From Gammaproteobacteria bacterium (GTDB lineage Bacteria; Pseudomonadota; Gammaproteobacteria; Natronospirales; REEB76), in the NCBI GenBank assembly GCA_036383255.1, contig DASVOS010000013.1, forward strand, positions 62,001 through 126,000: a DNA stretch of 64,000 nucleotides. The letters are read 5' to 3'. The notes beneath the pieces were generated by a model. That model worked only from the letters and a program-made list of their open reading frames with translations, was not told where the DNA came from and did not search any database. The position numbers were made by a program, and so were the translations under genes. Below are positions 17,542-27,693 of the stretch, one piece after another. Positions within the stretch are counted from its first letter, which is position 1; each line of letters starts with the position of its first letter.

Positions 17542-18657
17542 ATGCCCGAGAATATGCCCGTGAACAACCCGGTCCGCGTCCTCGCTTGCTTCTTCGCCGC
17601 CGCGCTCTGGCTCGCGGCCACGCCCGCGCGCGCCGCGCTGGTGGGCGGTCTCTACGAGGCGCGCGTGCCGGTGACGGACCAATCCACGTCGCAGCGCAAC
17701 GCCGCGCTGCAGCAGGCCTTCGACGCGGTGCTGGTGAAGGTCACCGGCAACCGTGCCGCCGTGAGCTCCCTCGCCGCGGGCCTCGGCAGTCCCAACCAGT
17801 ACATCCAGCAGTACCGCTACGAGCAGGTGCCGGCGGACCCCGCGGTGCCGGGCTCGCTCCCCGGCCTCGTGCTGTGGGCCAAGTTCGACGCCGGCGTGAT
17901 CGCCAAGGCGCTGCAGGCGGCCCACGCGCCGCTGTGGGGCGCCGAGCGTCCGCGCACGCTGGTCTGGCTGGCGCTGCCGGACGCACCCGGCGGCCGCATC
18001 CTCACCGCGGGCGACGGCGGCCCGCTGCTGCAGGCGCTCCTCACCGCCGCCGAGCAGCGCGGCATCGTGCTGGTGTTCCCGCAGATGGACGGCCCCGACC
18101 GCGCTGCCGTCGGCGTGCCGGACGTGGTGGGCTTCAATGCCGATCGCCTCGCACAAGCCTCCGCCCGCTACCGCGCCGACGCGCTGCTGGTAGGGAGCCT
18201 GGGCTCCGCCGGCGGCGGCCAGTACCTCGGCCGTTGGCAGCTCATGCCGGCGGACCATCCCGAGACCTGGGATACGCCGCCCGGCGACGAGGCGGTGGTG
18301 GCGGTCGACGGCGTGCAGACCGCGGCTGACCGCTTCGCGGTGCGCTATGCCATCGTGCCCAACGCCCAGGACCAGGACGGCGTGGCGCTGGAGGTGGACG
18401 GCGTGACCAGCCTCGACGCCTACGCCAAGGTGCTCGCCTACCTCGACACTTTGACGCCGGTGCGCGCGGTGCATGTGCAGCGCGTGGCCCAGGGCAGCGT
18501 CTTCTACAGCGTGGACATCCACGGCAGCGTGCCCAACCTGCAGTCCGCGCTGGCGCTGGGCGGCATGCTCGCCGCAGCCCCGGCACCCGCGCCGGCGGCC
18601 GCCACCGGTATGGCGCCGGCACCCGCCGCCGCGCTGCGCTACAGCTACGTGCCATGA
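17542..18657 (+). CDS. Exported DUF2066 protein
   Basis: 371 residues with a signal peptide (about 1-31, ending ARA) and a DUF2066 domain (LYEARVPVTDQSTSQRNAAL, typical family start). The C-terminus is an Ala/Pro-rich low-complexity tail (APAPAPAAATG). Function unknown. The gene precedes a PerM-like permease and hda, an order found in many gammaproteobacteria with purM divergent. The start may be the first ATG (17542) or the Met five codons later. Confidence 0.85.
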   Translation: MPENMPVNNPVRVLACFFAAALWLAATPARAALVGGLYEARVPVTDQSTSQRNAALQQAFDAVLVKVTGNRAAVSSLAAGLGSPNQYIQQYRYEQVPADPAVPGSLPGLVLWAKFDAGVIAKALQAAHAPLWGAERPRTLVWLALPDAPGGRILTAGDGGPLLQALLTAAEQRGIVLVFPQMDGPDRAAVGVPDVVGFNADRLAQASARYRADALLVGSLGSAGGGQYLGRWQLMPADHPETWDTPPGDEAVVAVDGVQTAADRFAVRYAIVPNAQDQDGVALEVDGVTSLDAYAKVLAYLDTLTPVRAVHVQRVAQGSVFYSVDIHGSVPNLQSALALGGMLAAAPAPAPAAATGMAPAPAAALRYSYVP

Positions 18658-19757
18658 CGACCGAAGGCCGCCTCTGGATCCTGGCCGGCGTCATCGCCGT
18701 GCTGGCGCTGCTCTACACCCTGGGCCCCATCCTCACGCCGTTCATCATCAGCGCGTTGCTGGCCTGGCTCGGCGACCCGGTGGCCGACCGGCTCGAGGCC
18801 TGGAAGTTCCCGCGCGGCCTCGCGGTCACGATGGTGTTCTTCGCCACCTTCATCATCATCGCGCTGCTGGTGCTGCTGATCGGCCCCATGATCGGCCACG
18901 AGGTCACCGCCATCACCACCCGGGCGCCGAAGTTCTATGTCTGGTACAACGACATCGCCACCCCCTGGCTCGCCACGCACCTGCATGTGGAGCCCTCGCG
19001 CCTGCGCCTGGAGCGCCTCTCTGGGGTCGCCACCGAGAACTTCGCCAACGCCGGCGCGCTCGCCAGCAACACCTTCACCGCCATCACCCATTCCGGCAAG
19101 CTCATCTTCACCGCCGTCATCAGCATCCTGCTGGTGCCGGTGATCACCTTCTACTGGCTGCGCGACTGGGACATCTTCAAGGCGCGGGTGGCGAGCCTCC
19201 TGCCGCGCGACCACAAGGAAGCCATCTGCAGCATCGCCGTGGAGTGCGAGGGCGTGCTGGCGGCGTTCTTCCGCGGCCAGCTGCTGGTCATGGCCTCGCT
19301 CGCGGTCATCTACAGCATCGGCCTCACCGCGGTGGGGCTGGAGGGCGGCATCGCGGTGGGCGTGATCGCGGGCCTCCTGAGCTTCGTACCCTATCTCGGC
19401 ATCAGCATCGGCGTGCTGCTCGGCCTGTCCTCGGCGGTGCTTCAGGACGGCGACGGCTGGCTGCCCCTGTGGGTGCTGATCGTGTTCGCCGTGGGCCATG
19501 GCATGGAAGGCTTCGTGCTCACGCCGCGCCTGGTGGGCGGCCGCATCGGCCTGCACCCGGTGCTGGTGATCTTCACCATCCTCGCAGGCGGCGAGCTGTT
19601 CGGCTTCGTGGGCGTGCTGCTGGCGCTGCCGGTGGCGGCCGCCGGCACCGTGTTCGTGCGCCACGCCCAGGAGCGCTACCTGCAGAGTGACATGTACCGC
19701 GGCGACCAGGGCGATCTCTATCGCGGTGATGGCGACGGCGGCGGCGAGTCCGGATGA
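18654..19757 (+). CDS. AI-2E family (PerM-type) membrane transporter
   Basis: 367 residues with about eight membrane segments and the family signature region near 300 (VFAVGHGMEGFVLTPRLVGGRIGLHP). Substrate not determined; the family includes TqsA and Na+/H+ antiporters. A short repetitive hydrophilic tail (DMYRGDQGDLYRGDGDGGG) contains two YRGD repeats. It overlaps the DUF2066 gene and hda by 4 bases each. Confidence 0.9.
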   Translation: MTTEGRLWILAGVIAVLALLYTLGPILTPFIISALLAWLGDPVADRLEAWKFPRGLAVTMVFFATFIIIALLVLLIGPMIGHEVTAITTRAPKFYVWYNDIATPWLATHLHVEPSRLRLERLSGVATENFANAGALASNTFTAITHSGKLIFTAVISILLVPVITFYWLRDWDIFKARVASLLPRDHKEAICSIAVECEGVLAAFFRGQLLVMASLAVIYSIGLTAVGLEGGIAVGVIAGLLSFVPYLGISIGVLLGLSSAVLQDGDGWLPLWVLIVFAVGHGMEGFVLTPRLVGGRIGLHPVLVIFTILAGGELFGFVGVLLALPVAAAGTVFVRHAQERYLQSDMYRGDQGDLYRGDGDGGGESG

Positions 19758-20447
19758 GCGGACCGGTGCTGGAGGGGCAGCTGCCGCTGCCCATGATGCT
19801 GGACGGCGGCTCTGACTTCGACGGCATCTTCGCCGGCCCCAACGCCGCGGCCATCCAGGCCCTGCGGGATGCCGCGCTCAAGCCCGGCACGCCCGTGCTT
19901 TTCCTGCACGGCGCCGGCGGCACCGGCAAGACCCACCTGCTGCAGGCCGCGTTCCGCGCCGCGCTCGCTGCCGAGCGGAGCGCCATCTACCTGCCCATGG
20001 ACCAGGCGGTGCTGCTGGACCCTTCCGCGGTGGAAGGCTTCGAGCGCTACGCCTTCGTCTGCGTGGACGACGTGCAGCGCATCGCGGCGGTCGAGCCCTG
20101 GCAGCGGGCCTTGCTGACGCTCATCGACGGCATCAAGCAGAGGGGCGGGACCTTCGTCGCCAGCGCCCGCAGCACGCCTTCCGCCATCAAGCGCCTGCTA
20201 CCGGACCTGGTGTCGCGCCTGTCCTGGGGTCCCGTCTATCACCTTGAACCGTTGTCGGACGAGGACAAGATCGCCGCGCTGCAGCAGCGCGCGCAGCGCC
20301 GCGGCTTCGAGTTGCCGGAAGACACCGCGGTGTTCCTGCTCAATCGCCTGCAGCGGGACATGAGCACCCTCTGCGCTACGCTGGACGCGCTCGACACTGC
20401 CTCGCTGGTCGCCCAGCGCAAGGTCACGGTCCCGTTCGTCAAGGGGT

Positions 20448-20467
<20 letters not shown>
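19754..20467 (+). CDS. hda: DnaA regulatory inactivator Hda
   Basis: An AAA+ DnaA homologue that, bound to the sliding clamp, stimulates ATP hydrolysis on DnaA to prevent re-initiation. 237 residues. The clamp-binding motif QLPLPM lies at 9-14 and Walker A GAGGTGKT at 53-60; domain III continues but the DNA-binding domain IV of DnaA is absent, as expected. The last 20 bases overlap the convergent DUF2069 gene tail to tail. Confidence 0.93.
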
Positions 20468-21747
<1,280 letters not shown>

Positions 21748-21926
21748 ACGCGGGGATGGAGCAGGACGAGATGCGGAAGTGGCCACACTATAGCTCAAGC
21801 CGTCTCGCTTGACGGGCATCGGCAGGCGCTGATAGCGTCCCTCACGCCGATTTTTCCGGTTACCACGGTATCCGCCCCCTGGAGACTGCACACCACATCG
21901 CGGCTCGCGGCCTGCGCCTGACGGCG

Positions 21927-22196
21927 ATGCTCGCTGCCATCCTGCTGCTGTTCGCCTGTGCCGGCGCGCCGGTACAGGAGATGAGCGATGCCCGCCAGGC
22001 GGTGGCGGCGGCGGAGCAGGCGCTCGCCGACAAGCCGGCCACGCCGGACCTCATCCGCGCCCGCCAGTACCTGCAGGCGGCCCAGGCCGCCCTCGACGCA
22101 CAGGACTATTCCACCGCCCGCGAGGATGCCCGCCTGGCACGTCAATTGGCGTTGCGTGCCCTGGGCGTGAAACCGGATATCCCGGGCCGTTCCTAG
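21927..22196 (+). CDS. Small DUF4398-like lipoprotein
   Basis: An 89-residue protein with a lipobox at residues 8-11 (LFAC), so it should be lipidated at Cys 11. The mature part is one Ala/Gln/Asp-rich helical hairpin (ARQAVAAAEQALADK... RQYLQAAQAALDAQDYSTAREDA), typical of DUF4398. No Shine-Dalgarno is obvious and the predicted signal peptide lacks positive charge, so the true start may be an upstream non-ATG codon that adds an Arg-containing n-region. Function unknown. Confidence 0.6.
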   Translation: MLAAILLLFACAGAPVQEMSDARQAVAAAEQALADKPATPDLIRARQYLQAAQAALDAQDYSTAREDARLARQLALRALGVKPDIPGRS

Positions 22197-22224
22197 CCGC
22201 GATTCGCAGATTTTCCCCGATATT

Positions 22225-22239
22225 TCCTTATGTTAAGGA
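22225..22239. promoter_or_regulatory. Short inverted repeat upstream of the LysM lipoprotein gene
   Basis: Perfect 6-bp arms TCCTTA / TAAGGA with a TGT centre, 11 bases before a TTGACA box. It could be an operator; no factor can be named. Confidence 0.25.
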
Positions 22240-22249
22240 TGTCGTTTCC

Positions 22250-22279
22250 TTGACACCGTCTGCACCCGGACGTTAACCT
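22250..22279 (+). promoter_or_regulatory. Candidate sigma-70 promoter of the LysM lipoprotein gene
   Basis: TTGACA (perfect -35) followed after 18 bases by TAACCT as a weak -10. Transcription would begin near 22286, leaving a leader of about 80 nt before the ATG at 22365. Confidence 0.45.
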
Positions 22280-22364
22280 TGCGACACATCATGCGTCTTT
22301 TCTGGGATGTGCCGCGGGCTTGAACCTGCGTGCGCACAATAACAATCGAGGTTTGGAGAACCAT

Positions 22365-23117
22365 ATGAAGAACGTCCTCAAGCTGTCCGCGGTGCTGTTG
22401 CTGGTGGCCGGCTCCCTCGCCGGTTGCGCCAACAACAAGGCCAAGAACGACCAGGCCGCCGCGGCCGCTGCCCAGGCCAGCGCCGCCGCCACCCAGGCCA
22501 TCAACGATGCCCAGGCGGTGATCGCGGGCGCCCAGTCGCCCTGCACCGACACCGGCAACGCCGCTGACCTCTTGAGCCAGGCCCAGGCCGCCCAGGCCAC
22601 CGACGCCGCCAAGGCCCAGCAGCTCGCCGCCCAGGCGAAGCAGGTGGCGGGCGACGCCATCAACGGCTGCTACCTGGCCAAGGCCCAGGAGCTCCAGACC
22701 CAGGCCCAGGGCTACAAGAACCTGAACGCCGACCAGCAGGGGCGCCTGACCCAGGCCGGTACCTACATCTCCAGCAACCAGGGCAAGCCGGCTTATGACC
22801 TGCTCGCCGCCCTCGTGGCCGAGCTGCAGGCCGCCCACATGACCTACAGCGTGGTGCGCGGCGACAGCCTGTGGCGCATCGCCGGCAAGGCCGACGTCTA
22901 CGGCAACCCCTACCAGTGGCCGCTGATCTACAAGGCCAACGCGGACAAGATCAAGCACGCCGACCTCATCACGCCGGACCAGCAGTTCGACATCGTGAAG
23001 AACCCGGCGGCGGCGGACTCCGACGCGGCCGTGAACTATGCCAAGCACCGCGGTGCCTGGCGCGGCCACCGCGCGGACAAGAAGGACAAGAAGTTCGCCG
23101 CTGGCGGCAGCAAGTAA
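22365..23117 (+). CDS. LysM-containing lipoprotein with Ala/Gln helical region
   Basis: 250 residues. The signal peptide ends in a lipobox (LAGC, Cys 21). Residues 22-155 form an Ala/Gln-rich helical repeat region (DUF4398-like). Residues about 159-212 resemble LysM (YSVVRGDSLWRIAGK... PLIYKANADKI), a peptidoglycan-binding module. The tail is Lys/Asp-rich. Likely an outer-membrane lipoprotein contacting the cell wall. The ATG at 22365 is preceded by TTTGGAGA. Codon bias suggests high expression, in line with the TTGACA promoter and strong terminator around it. Confidence 0.8.
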   Translation: MKNVLKLSAVLLLVAGSLAGCANNKAKNDQAAAAAAQASAAATQAINDAQAVIAGAQSPCTDTGNAADLLSQAQAAQATDAAKAQQLAAQAKQVAGDAINGCYLAKAQELQTQAQGYKNLNADQQGRLTQAGTYISSNQGKPAYDLLAALVAELQAAHMTYSVVRGDSLWRIAGKADVYGNPYQWPLIYKANADKIKHADLITPDQQFDIVKNPAAADSDAAVNYAKHRGAWRGHRADKKDKKFAAGGSK

Positions 23118-23138
23118 TCCTTCTCTATCGAGTGATCC

Positions 23139-23168
23139 GGAAAGGGCCCTTCGGGGCCCTTTCCTTTT
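23139..23168 (+). terminator. Rho-independent terminator after the LysM lipoprotein gene
   Basis: Perfect 11-bp stem GGAAAGGGCCC / GGGCCCTTTCC with a TTCG tetraloop, followed by TTTTG. It ends 14 bases before the acylphosphatase start. Confidence 0.88.
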
Positions 23169-23181
23169 GTAGGATGGGGAG

Positions 23182-23451
23182 ATGATCGCCAAACGTTGTT
23201 TCGTGTCAGGCAAGGTGCAGGGCGTCTTCTACCGCGCCAGCACCGCCGAGCGTGCCAAGGCGCTCGACCTCACGGGCTACGCGAAGAACCTGCCGGACGG
23301 GCGTGTCGAGGTGCTGGCCTGCGGCGAGGAGGGTGCCGTGCAGCAGCTCATCGCCTGGCTGTACCAGGGTCCGCCCAGGGCGGAAGTGGACAGCGTGGAG
23401 ATCGAAGAGGTGAAGCCGGGACCGGTGCCTGCGGATTTTGGCACGCGCTGA
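23182..23451 (+). CDS. acyP: Acylphosphatase
   Basis: Hydrolyses acyl phosphates such as carbamoyl and acetyl phosphate. 89 residues, the usual length. The signature FVSGKVQGVFYRAST contains the catalytic Arg, and GYAKNLPDGRVEV contains the catalytic Asn. It lies directly after a terminator, so it must have its own promoter, and it meets the lytic transglycosylase gene tail to tail. Confidence 0.94.
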   Translation: MIAKRCFVSGKVQGVFYRASTAERAKALDLTGYAKNLPDGRVEVLACGEEGAVQQLIAWLYQGPPRAEVDSVEIEEVKPGPVPADFGTR

Positions 23452-23457
23452 AGCGGA

Positions 23458-24027
23458 TCAGTCCCAATACCATTTGCGGCTGAGCGACTTCAGTACCGCG
23501 TCCGAATAGTCGATACCCACCGTGGCGCCGTTGTAGCGCTGCAGCGCGGCGCGGATGTCGCCGTGGGTCTTGCCCAGGTAGTACTTGAGGATCGTGCAGC
23601 CCATGCGCAGGTTGGTCTCGGGGTGCACCAGGCTGTCATGCTCGCGGCCGATGAGCTTGAGCCAGAACGGCATGATCTGCATCAGCCCCACCGCGCCGGC
23701 GCGGGACACGGCGTAGGGATCGAAGCGGCTCTCCACGTGGATCAGCGCCAGCACCAGCTGCGGCGGCAGCCCGGCACGGCTTGCCTCCGCGTGGATCATC
23801 TTCAGGAGCCGGGCGCGCTCGTCAGTATCGGGCACCACGCCGGCGAGCCGCTGGGACATGTCCGCGAGCCAGACCTGCTCGTCGTACTTGTCCTGGAACT
23901 CGCTCTTGTCCTGGGCAGCCTGCTGCACCAGCGCGATGAGCTCCGGGTCCGGCTTCGCGAGCCTGGCCCAACTCGCACCCGGAGCCAGCAACGCGGCGGC
24001 GCAGAGGAGGGCCGCCGCGGCACGCAT
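23458..24027 (-). CDS. Lytic transglycosylase (SLT domain)
   Basis: 189 residues with a signal peptide (1-21) and an SLT domain (about 72-185). The catalytic Glu is residue 99 in HVESRFDP. The family signatures AGAVGLMQIMP and RMGCTILKYYLG are present, followed by ALQRYNG. It should cleave peptidoglycan glycan strands in the periplasm. Its ATG shares a base with the proS stop (TGATG), so it is translationally coupled to proS. The protein is short, with no extra domains. Confidence 0.9.
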   Translation of the reverse strand: MRAAAALLCAAALLAPGASWARLAKPDPELIALVQQAAQDKSEFQDKYDEQVWLADMSQRLAGVVPDTDERARLLKMIHAEASRAGLPPQLVLALIHVESRFDPYAVSRAGAVGLMQIMPFWLKLIGREHDSLVHPETNLRMGCTILKYYLGKTHGDIRAALQRYNGATVGIDYSDAVLKSLSRKWYWD

Positions 24028-25742
24028 CAGGCGGCCTGGAGCTTCTGACGGATGAAGTCCATCAGCTGTGGCGCCAGGATGTCCTGCTTGTCGAGGTCCG
24101 TGCGGCCCTTGTACTCGACGGTCCCGGCATCCAGGCCCCGGTCCGAGAGCACCAGGCGGTGCGGGATGCCGATGAGTTCCGCGTCAGCGAACATGGGGCC
24201 GGGCCTGAGGTCCCGGTCGTCCATGAACACCGCGTAACCCGCCTCGGTGAGTTCGGCATAGAGCTTCTCGGCGGCAGCCTTGAGCTTCTCGGACTTCGCC
24301 ATGTTGAGGGGTAGCAGGGCGATGTCGAAGGGCGCCAGCGGCTGCGGCCAGATGATGCCGCGCTCATCGTGGTTCTGCTCGATGGCGGCGGCCACGATGC
24401 GGCTCACGCCGATGCCGTAGCAGCCCATCTGCAGCGTCACCTGCTTGCCTTCCCGGTCCAGAACCGAGGCGCCCATGGCCTTCGCGTACTTGTCGCCCAG
24501 CGAGAACACGTGGCCCACCTCGATGCCGCGGGCGACGCCGAGCTTGCCCTTGCCGTCGGGGGAGGGGTCGCCCGCCTGTACCTTGCGTAGGTCGACGACG
24601 CGGGTCACGCGCGCATCCCGTTCCCAGTTGGCGCCGGTGTAGTGCTTACCCGCCTGGTTGCCGCCGCAGACGAAATCCGCAAGCTGGGCCGCATCCCGGT
24701 CCACGATCACCGGTACCGTATCCGGCAGCTTCACCGGGCCGATGAAGCCCGGCTTGCACTGGGCGGCCTTCCAGATCTCGCTCTCGTCCGCCAGCACCGA
24801 CTCGCCGGGGAGCTCAGGCAGCTTCGCTGCCTTGGTCTCGTTGATCTCATGGTCGCCGCGCAGGCACAGGGCCACGAGGCCCTTCTCGCCGCGCACCAGG
24901 ATGGTCTTCACGCACTGCTTGGGATCCACCTTCAGGAAGCTCGAGACCTCCTCGATGGTCTTCTGGGTCGGCGTGTCCACCAGTGTGAGCTCCGCCGAGG
25001 GAGCAGGGCGCGGACCCTTGGGAGCGAGCGCTTCCGCCAGCTCCATATTGGCGGTGTAGTCGGAGCCGTCCGAGAACACGATGGCGTCCTCGCCGGAATC
25101 CGCCAGCACCTGGAATTCATGGGAAGCATTGCCGCCGATGGCGCCGGTGTCGGCCTTCACGGCACGGAACTTCAGCCCCAGGCGCGTGAAGATGCGCGCG
25201 TAGGTGTCGTACATGTTCTGGTATTCGGTTTCCAGGCTCGCCATGTCCACGTGGAAAGAGTAGGCATCCTTCATCAGGAACTCGCGGGCACGCATGATGC
25301 CGAAGCGCGGGCGGATCTCGTCCCGGAACTTGGTCTGGATCTGGTACACGTTGAGCGGCAGCTGCTTGTAGCTCCGGAGCTCGCCGCGCGCCCAATCCGT
25401 CACCACCTCTTCGGCGGTGGGGCCGAAGCAGAACTCCTGCTCCTTGCGGTCGCGGATCTTGAGGAGCTGCCCGCCGAACTTCTGCCAGCGGCCTGTCTCC
25501 TCCCACAGTTCCTTGGGCTGCACCGTGGGCATCAGCATCTCGAGCGCGCCGGCCTTGTCCATCTCCTCCCGCACGATGCCTTCCACCTTGTGCAGGACCC
25601 TTAGGCCCAGCGGCGTCCAGGTGTAGAGGCCGGCCCCCAGCTTCTTCAGCATGCCGGCGCGGATCATGAGCTTGTGGCTGACCAGCTCCGCGTCGGCGGG
25701 GGTCTCTTTGACCGTGTTCAGGGGGAAGCGGGAGGCGCGCAT
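24027..25742 (-). CDS. proS: Prolyl-tRNA synthetase (bacterial type)
   Basis: Charges tRNA-Pro. 571 residues. Class II core with the YbaK-like editing domain inserted (about 230-385), motif 2 region [26 protein letters not shown], and motif 3 [10 protein letters not shown]. Length matches E. coli ProS. The ATG at 25742 begins [15 protein letters not shown], the standard N-terminus. It is divergent from the KARI-like gene by 68 bases. Confidence 0.97.
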   Translation of the reverse strand: MRASRFPLNTVKETPADAELVSHKLMIRAGMLKKLGAGLYTWTPLGLRVLHKVEGIVREEMDKAGALEMLMPTVQPKELWEETGRWQKFGGQLLKIRDRKEQEFCFGPTAEEVVTDWARGELRSYKQLPLNVYQIQTKFRDEIRPRFGIMRAREFLMKDAYSFHVDMASLETEYQNMYDTYARIFTRLGLKFRAVKADTGAIGGNASHEFQVLADSGEDAIVFSDGSDYTANMELAEALAPKGPRPAPSAELTLVDTPTQKTIEEVSSFLKVDPKQCVKTILVRGEKGLVALCLRGDHEINETKAAKLPELPGESVLADESEIWKAAQCKPGFIGPVKLPDTVPVIVDRDAAQLADFVCGGNQAGKHYTGANWERDARVTRVVDLRKVQAGDPSPDGKGKLGVARGIEVGHVFSLGDKYAKAMGASVLDREGKQVTLQMGCYGIGVSRIVAAAIEQNHDERGIIWPQPLAPFDIALLPLNMAKSEKLKAAAEKLYAELTEAGYAVFMDDRDLRPGPMFADAELIGIPHRLVLSDRGLDAGTVEYKGRTDLDKQDILAPQLMDFIRQKLQAA

Positions 25743-25810
25743 GATTTTGGTGTGGGTTTTATGGCGGAAAGCCCGTATTCTAACGGTCCCGGGCAGCCCG
25801 GCCTAGCACT

Positions 25811-26797
25811 ATGCAGCTCTCCTACGACGCCGACATCGATCCCAGGCTCATCCGCGCGCGCCGCGTGGCGGTGTTGGGCTTCGGCGCGCAGGGCCGGGCG
25901 CAGGCAGCCAACCTGCAGGATTCCGGCGTGGAGGTGCGCGTGGGCCTGCGTGCCGGCTCCCGGTCCCTGCCCGCCGCCGCCGCCGCTGGTCTCGAGGTCC
26001 TCGCGCCCGCCGATGCGGCGGCCTGGGCCGACGTGGTGCTGATGCTCATCCCGGACGAGGCGCAGCCCGGCATCTACCGCGAGACGGTGGGGCCGAACCT
26101 GAAGCCCGGCGGCGCGCTGGTCTTCGCCCACGGCTACAACATCCATTTCAAGCGCATCCAGCCCCGCACCGACCTGGACGTCATCATGGTGGCGCCCAAC
26201 GGCATCGGCGAGCAGGTACGCATGCAGTACCAGGCCGGCCACGGTGTCCCCGGTCTCGTGGCGGTGCACCAGGACGCGAGCGGCGGCGCCCGGGCTCTCG
26301 CGCTCTCGCTCGCCTGGGCCCTCGGGCTGGGGCGCGCCGGCGTCGCCGAGTCCAGCTTCCGGGAGGAGACCGAGACCGACCTCTTCGCCGAGCAGGCGGT
26401 GCTCTCCGGCGGCCTGACTCATCTGATATCTGCGGGATTCGAGACCCTGGTGGAGGCGGGCTACGCGCCCGAGATCGCCTACTTCTGCTGCCTGCACGAG
26501 ATCAAGCTCATGGCGGACATGATCTACGCGCGCGGCATCGCCGGCATGCGCGAGTCCATCTCCTCCACCGCCGAGTTCGGCGACTACACCCGCGGTCCGC
26601 GCGTCATCGGCCCGGAGAGCCGCGCCGCCATGCGCGCCATGCTCCGGGAGATCCAGAGCGGCGAGTTCGCCGCGGAACTCGCCCGCGAGATGGAATCCGG
26701 CAAGCCTGTCATCAAGGCCGGCCGTGCCGCCGCCCGCGCGGCGCTATTGGACAAAGTCGGGGAGACTTTACGTAAGGGCATGAAACGCCGGGACTAA
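25811..26797 (+). CDS. Ketol-acid reductoisomerase homologue lacking key catalytic residues
   Basis: 328 residues, collinear with class I KARI (IlvC): Rossmann motif GFGAQG at 23-28, NADPH loop RAGSRS at 47-52, His 107 in FAHGYN, metal ligands Asp 190 and Glu 194 in ETETDLFAEQ, Glu 230, and Ser 251. Two catalytic positions are changed. The Lys of VAPKGPGH is Asn 130 (VAPNGIGE), and the metal-ligand Glu of YFE-LHE is Cys 226 (YFCCLHE). No ilvB or ilvH is adjacent; pssA follows, as it follows true ilvC in betaproteobacteria. It keeps the cofactor site but may not perform the isomeroreductase reaction. Confidence 0.8.
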   Translation: MQLSYDADIDPRLIRARRVAVLGFGAQGRAQAANLQDSGVEVRVGLRAGSRSLPAAAAAGLEVLAPADAAAWADVVLMLIPDEAQPGIYRETVGPNLKPGGALVFAHGYNIHFKRIQPRTDLDVIMVAPNGIGEQVRMQYQAGHGVPGLVAVHQDASGGARALALSLAWALGLGRAGVAESSFREETETDLFAEQAVLSGGLTHLISAGFETLVEAGYAPEIAYFCCLHEIKLMADMIYARGIAGMRESISSTAEFGDYTRGPRVIGPESRAAMRAMLREIQSGEFAAELAREMESGKPVIKAGRAAARAALLDKVGETLRKGMKRRD

Positions 26798-26822
26798 GAC
26801 AGCCCGCGCCGTTCATGGCATC

Positions 26823-27683
26823 ATGTATGCAGGCACCCAAGAGGCCGTCCGCATGCAGCAGCCCATGACCCCCGATGACGATGTCGAGACCGAGATCGGG
26901 GTGGACGAACTCGAGCCCGGCTCTGCCGAGGGCGAGGGTCCCCGCCGCCGCGGCATCTACCTGCTGCCGAACCTGTTCACCACCGCCGGCCTGTTCGCCG
27001 GGTTCTATGCCATCGTCGCCGCCATGGCCGGCCGCTTCCAGCCGGCCGCAGTCGCGGTGTTCGTGGCCATGATCTTCGACAGCCTAGACGGACGGGTCGC
27101 CCGCTGGACCCACACCGAGAGCGCTTTCGGCAAGGAATACGACAGCCTCGCCGACATGGTGTCCTTCGGCCTCGCACCCTCGCTGGTGATGTACGAGTGG
27201 TCGCTGCACTCCATGGGCGACTACAGCTGGGCCTGGGGCAAGCTCGGCTGGATGGCCGCGTTCCTGTACGCCGCCTGCGCTGCGCTGCGCCTCGCGCGCT
27301 TCAACGTGCGGGTCGGGATGGTGGACAAGCGCTACTTCCAGGGCCTCCCGAGCCCGGCCGCCGCCGGCATCCTCGCGGGCGCGGTATGGTGCTCCACCGA
27401 GAACTTCGACATCCCCGGCTCCGCCTTCGTGGTGCCGGCTTTCATCCTGACGGTGGGCGCCGGCGCACTCATGGTCAGCAGCGTCGGCTACTACAGTTTC
27501 AAGGACCTCAAGCTCCAGGGCCGTGTGCCGTTCACGATGCTGCTGCTGGTGCCGCTGCTCCTGGTGGTGGTGTTCCTGTCGCCGCCGAACGTGCTGTTCG
27601 TGGGCTTCCTGCTCTACGCCGTCTCGGGCCTGGTCATGGCGCTGTGGCGCCTGCACCTCAGGCTCAAGCGCAAGCCGGCCTGA
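26823..27683 (+). CDS. pssA: CDP-diacylglycerol-serine O-phosphatidyltransferase
   Basis: Makes phosphatidylserine, precursor of phosphatidylethanolamine, in the inner membrane. 286 residues with about seven membrane segments. The CDP-alcohol phosphotransferase motif D-G-x2-A-R-x8-G-x3-D-x3-D runs from Asp 89 to Asp 111. The hydrophilic N-terminal 40 residues are acidic (DDDVETEIGVDELE); one of the Met codons at residues 11 or 15 could be the real start. It follows the KARI-like gene by 25 bases. Confidence 0.93.
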   Translation: MYAGTQEAVRMQQPMTPDDDVETEIGVDELEPGSAEGEGPRRRGIYLLPNLFTTAGLFAGFYAIVAAMAGRFQPAAVAVFVAMIFDSLDGRVARWTHTESAFGKEYDSLADMVSFGLAPSLVMYEWSLHSMGDYSWAWGKLGWMAAFLYAACAALRLARFNVRVGMVDKRYFQGLPSPAAAGILAGAVWCSTENFDIPGSAFVVPAFILTVGAGALMVSSVGYYSFKDLKLQGRVPFTMLLLVPLLLVVVFLSPPNVLFVGFLLYAVSGLVMALWRLHLRLKRKPA

Positions 27684-27693
27684 CCCGCCGGAC

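Noticed and set aside
25811-26797. Canonical ilvC
   Set aside because: The catalytic Lys and one metal-ligand Glu are replaced, and no acetolactate synthase gene is adjacent. I report it as a homologue only.
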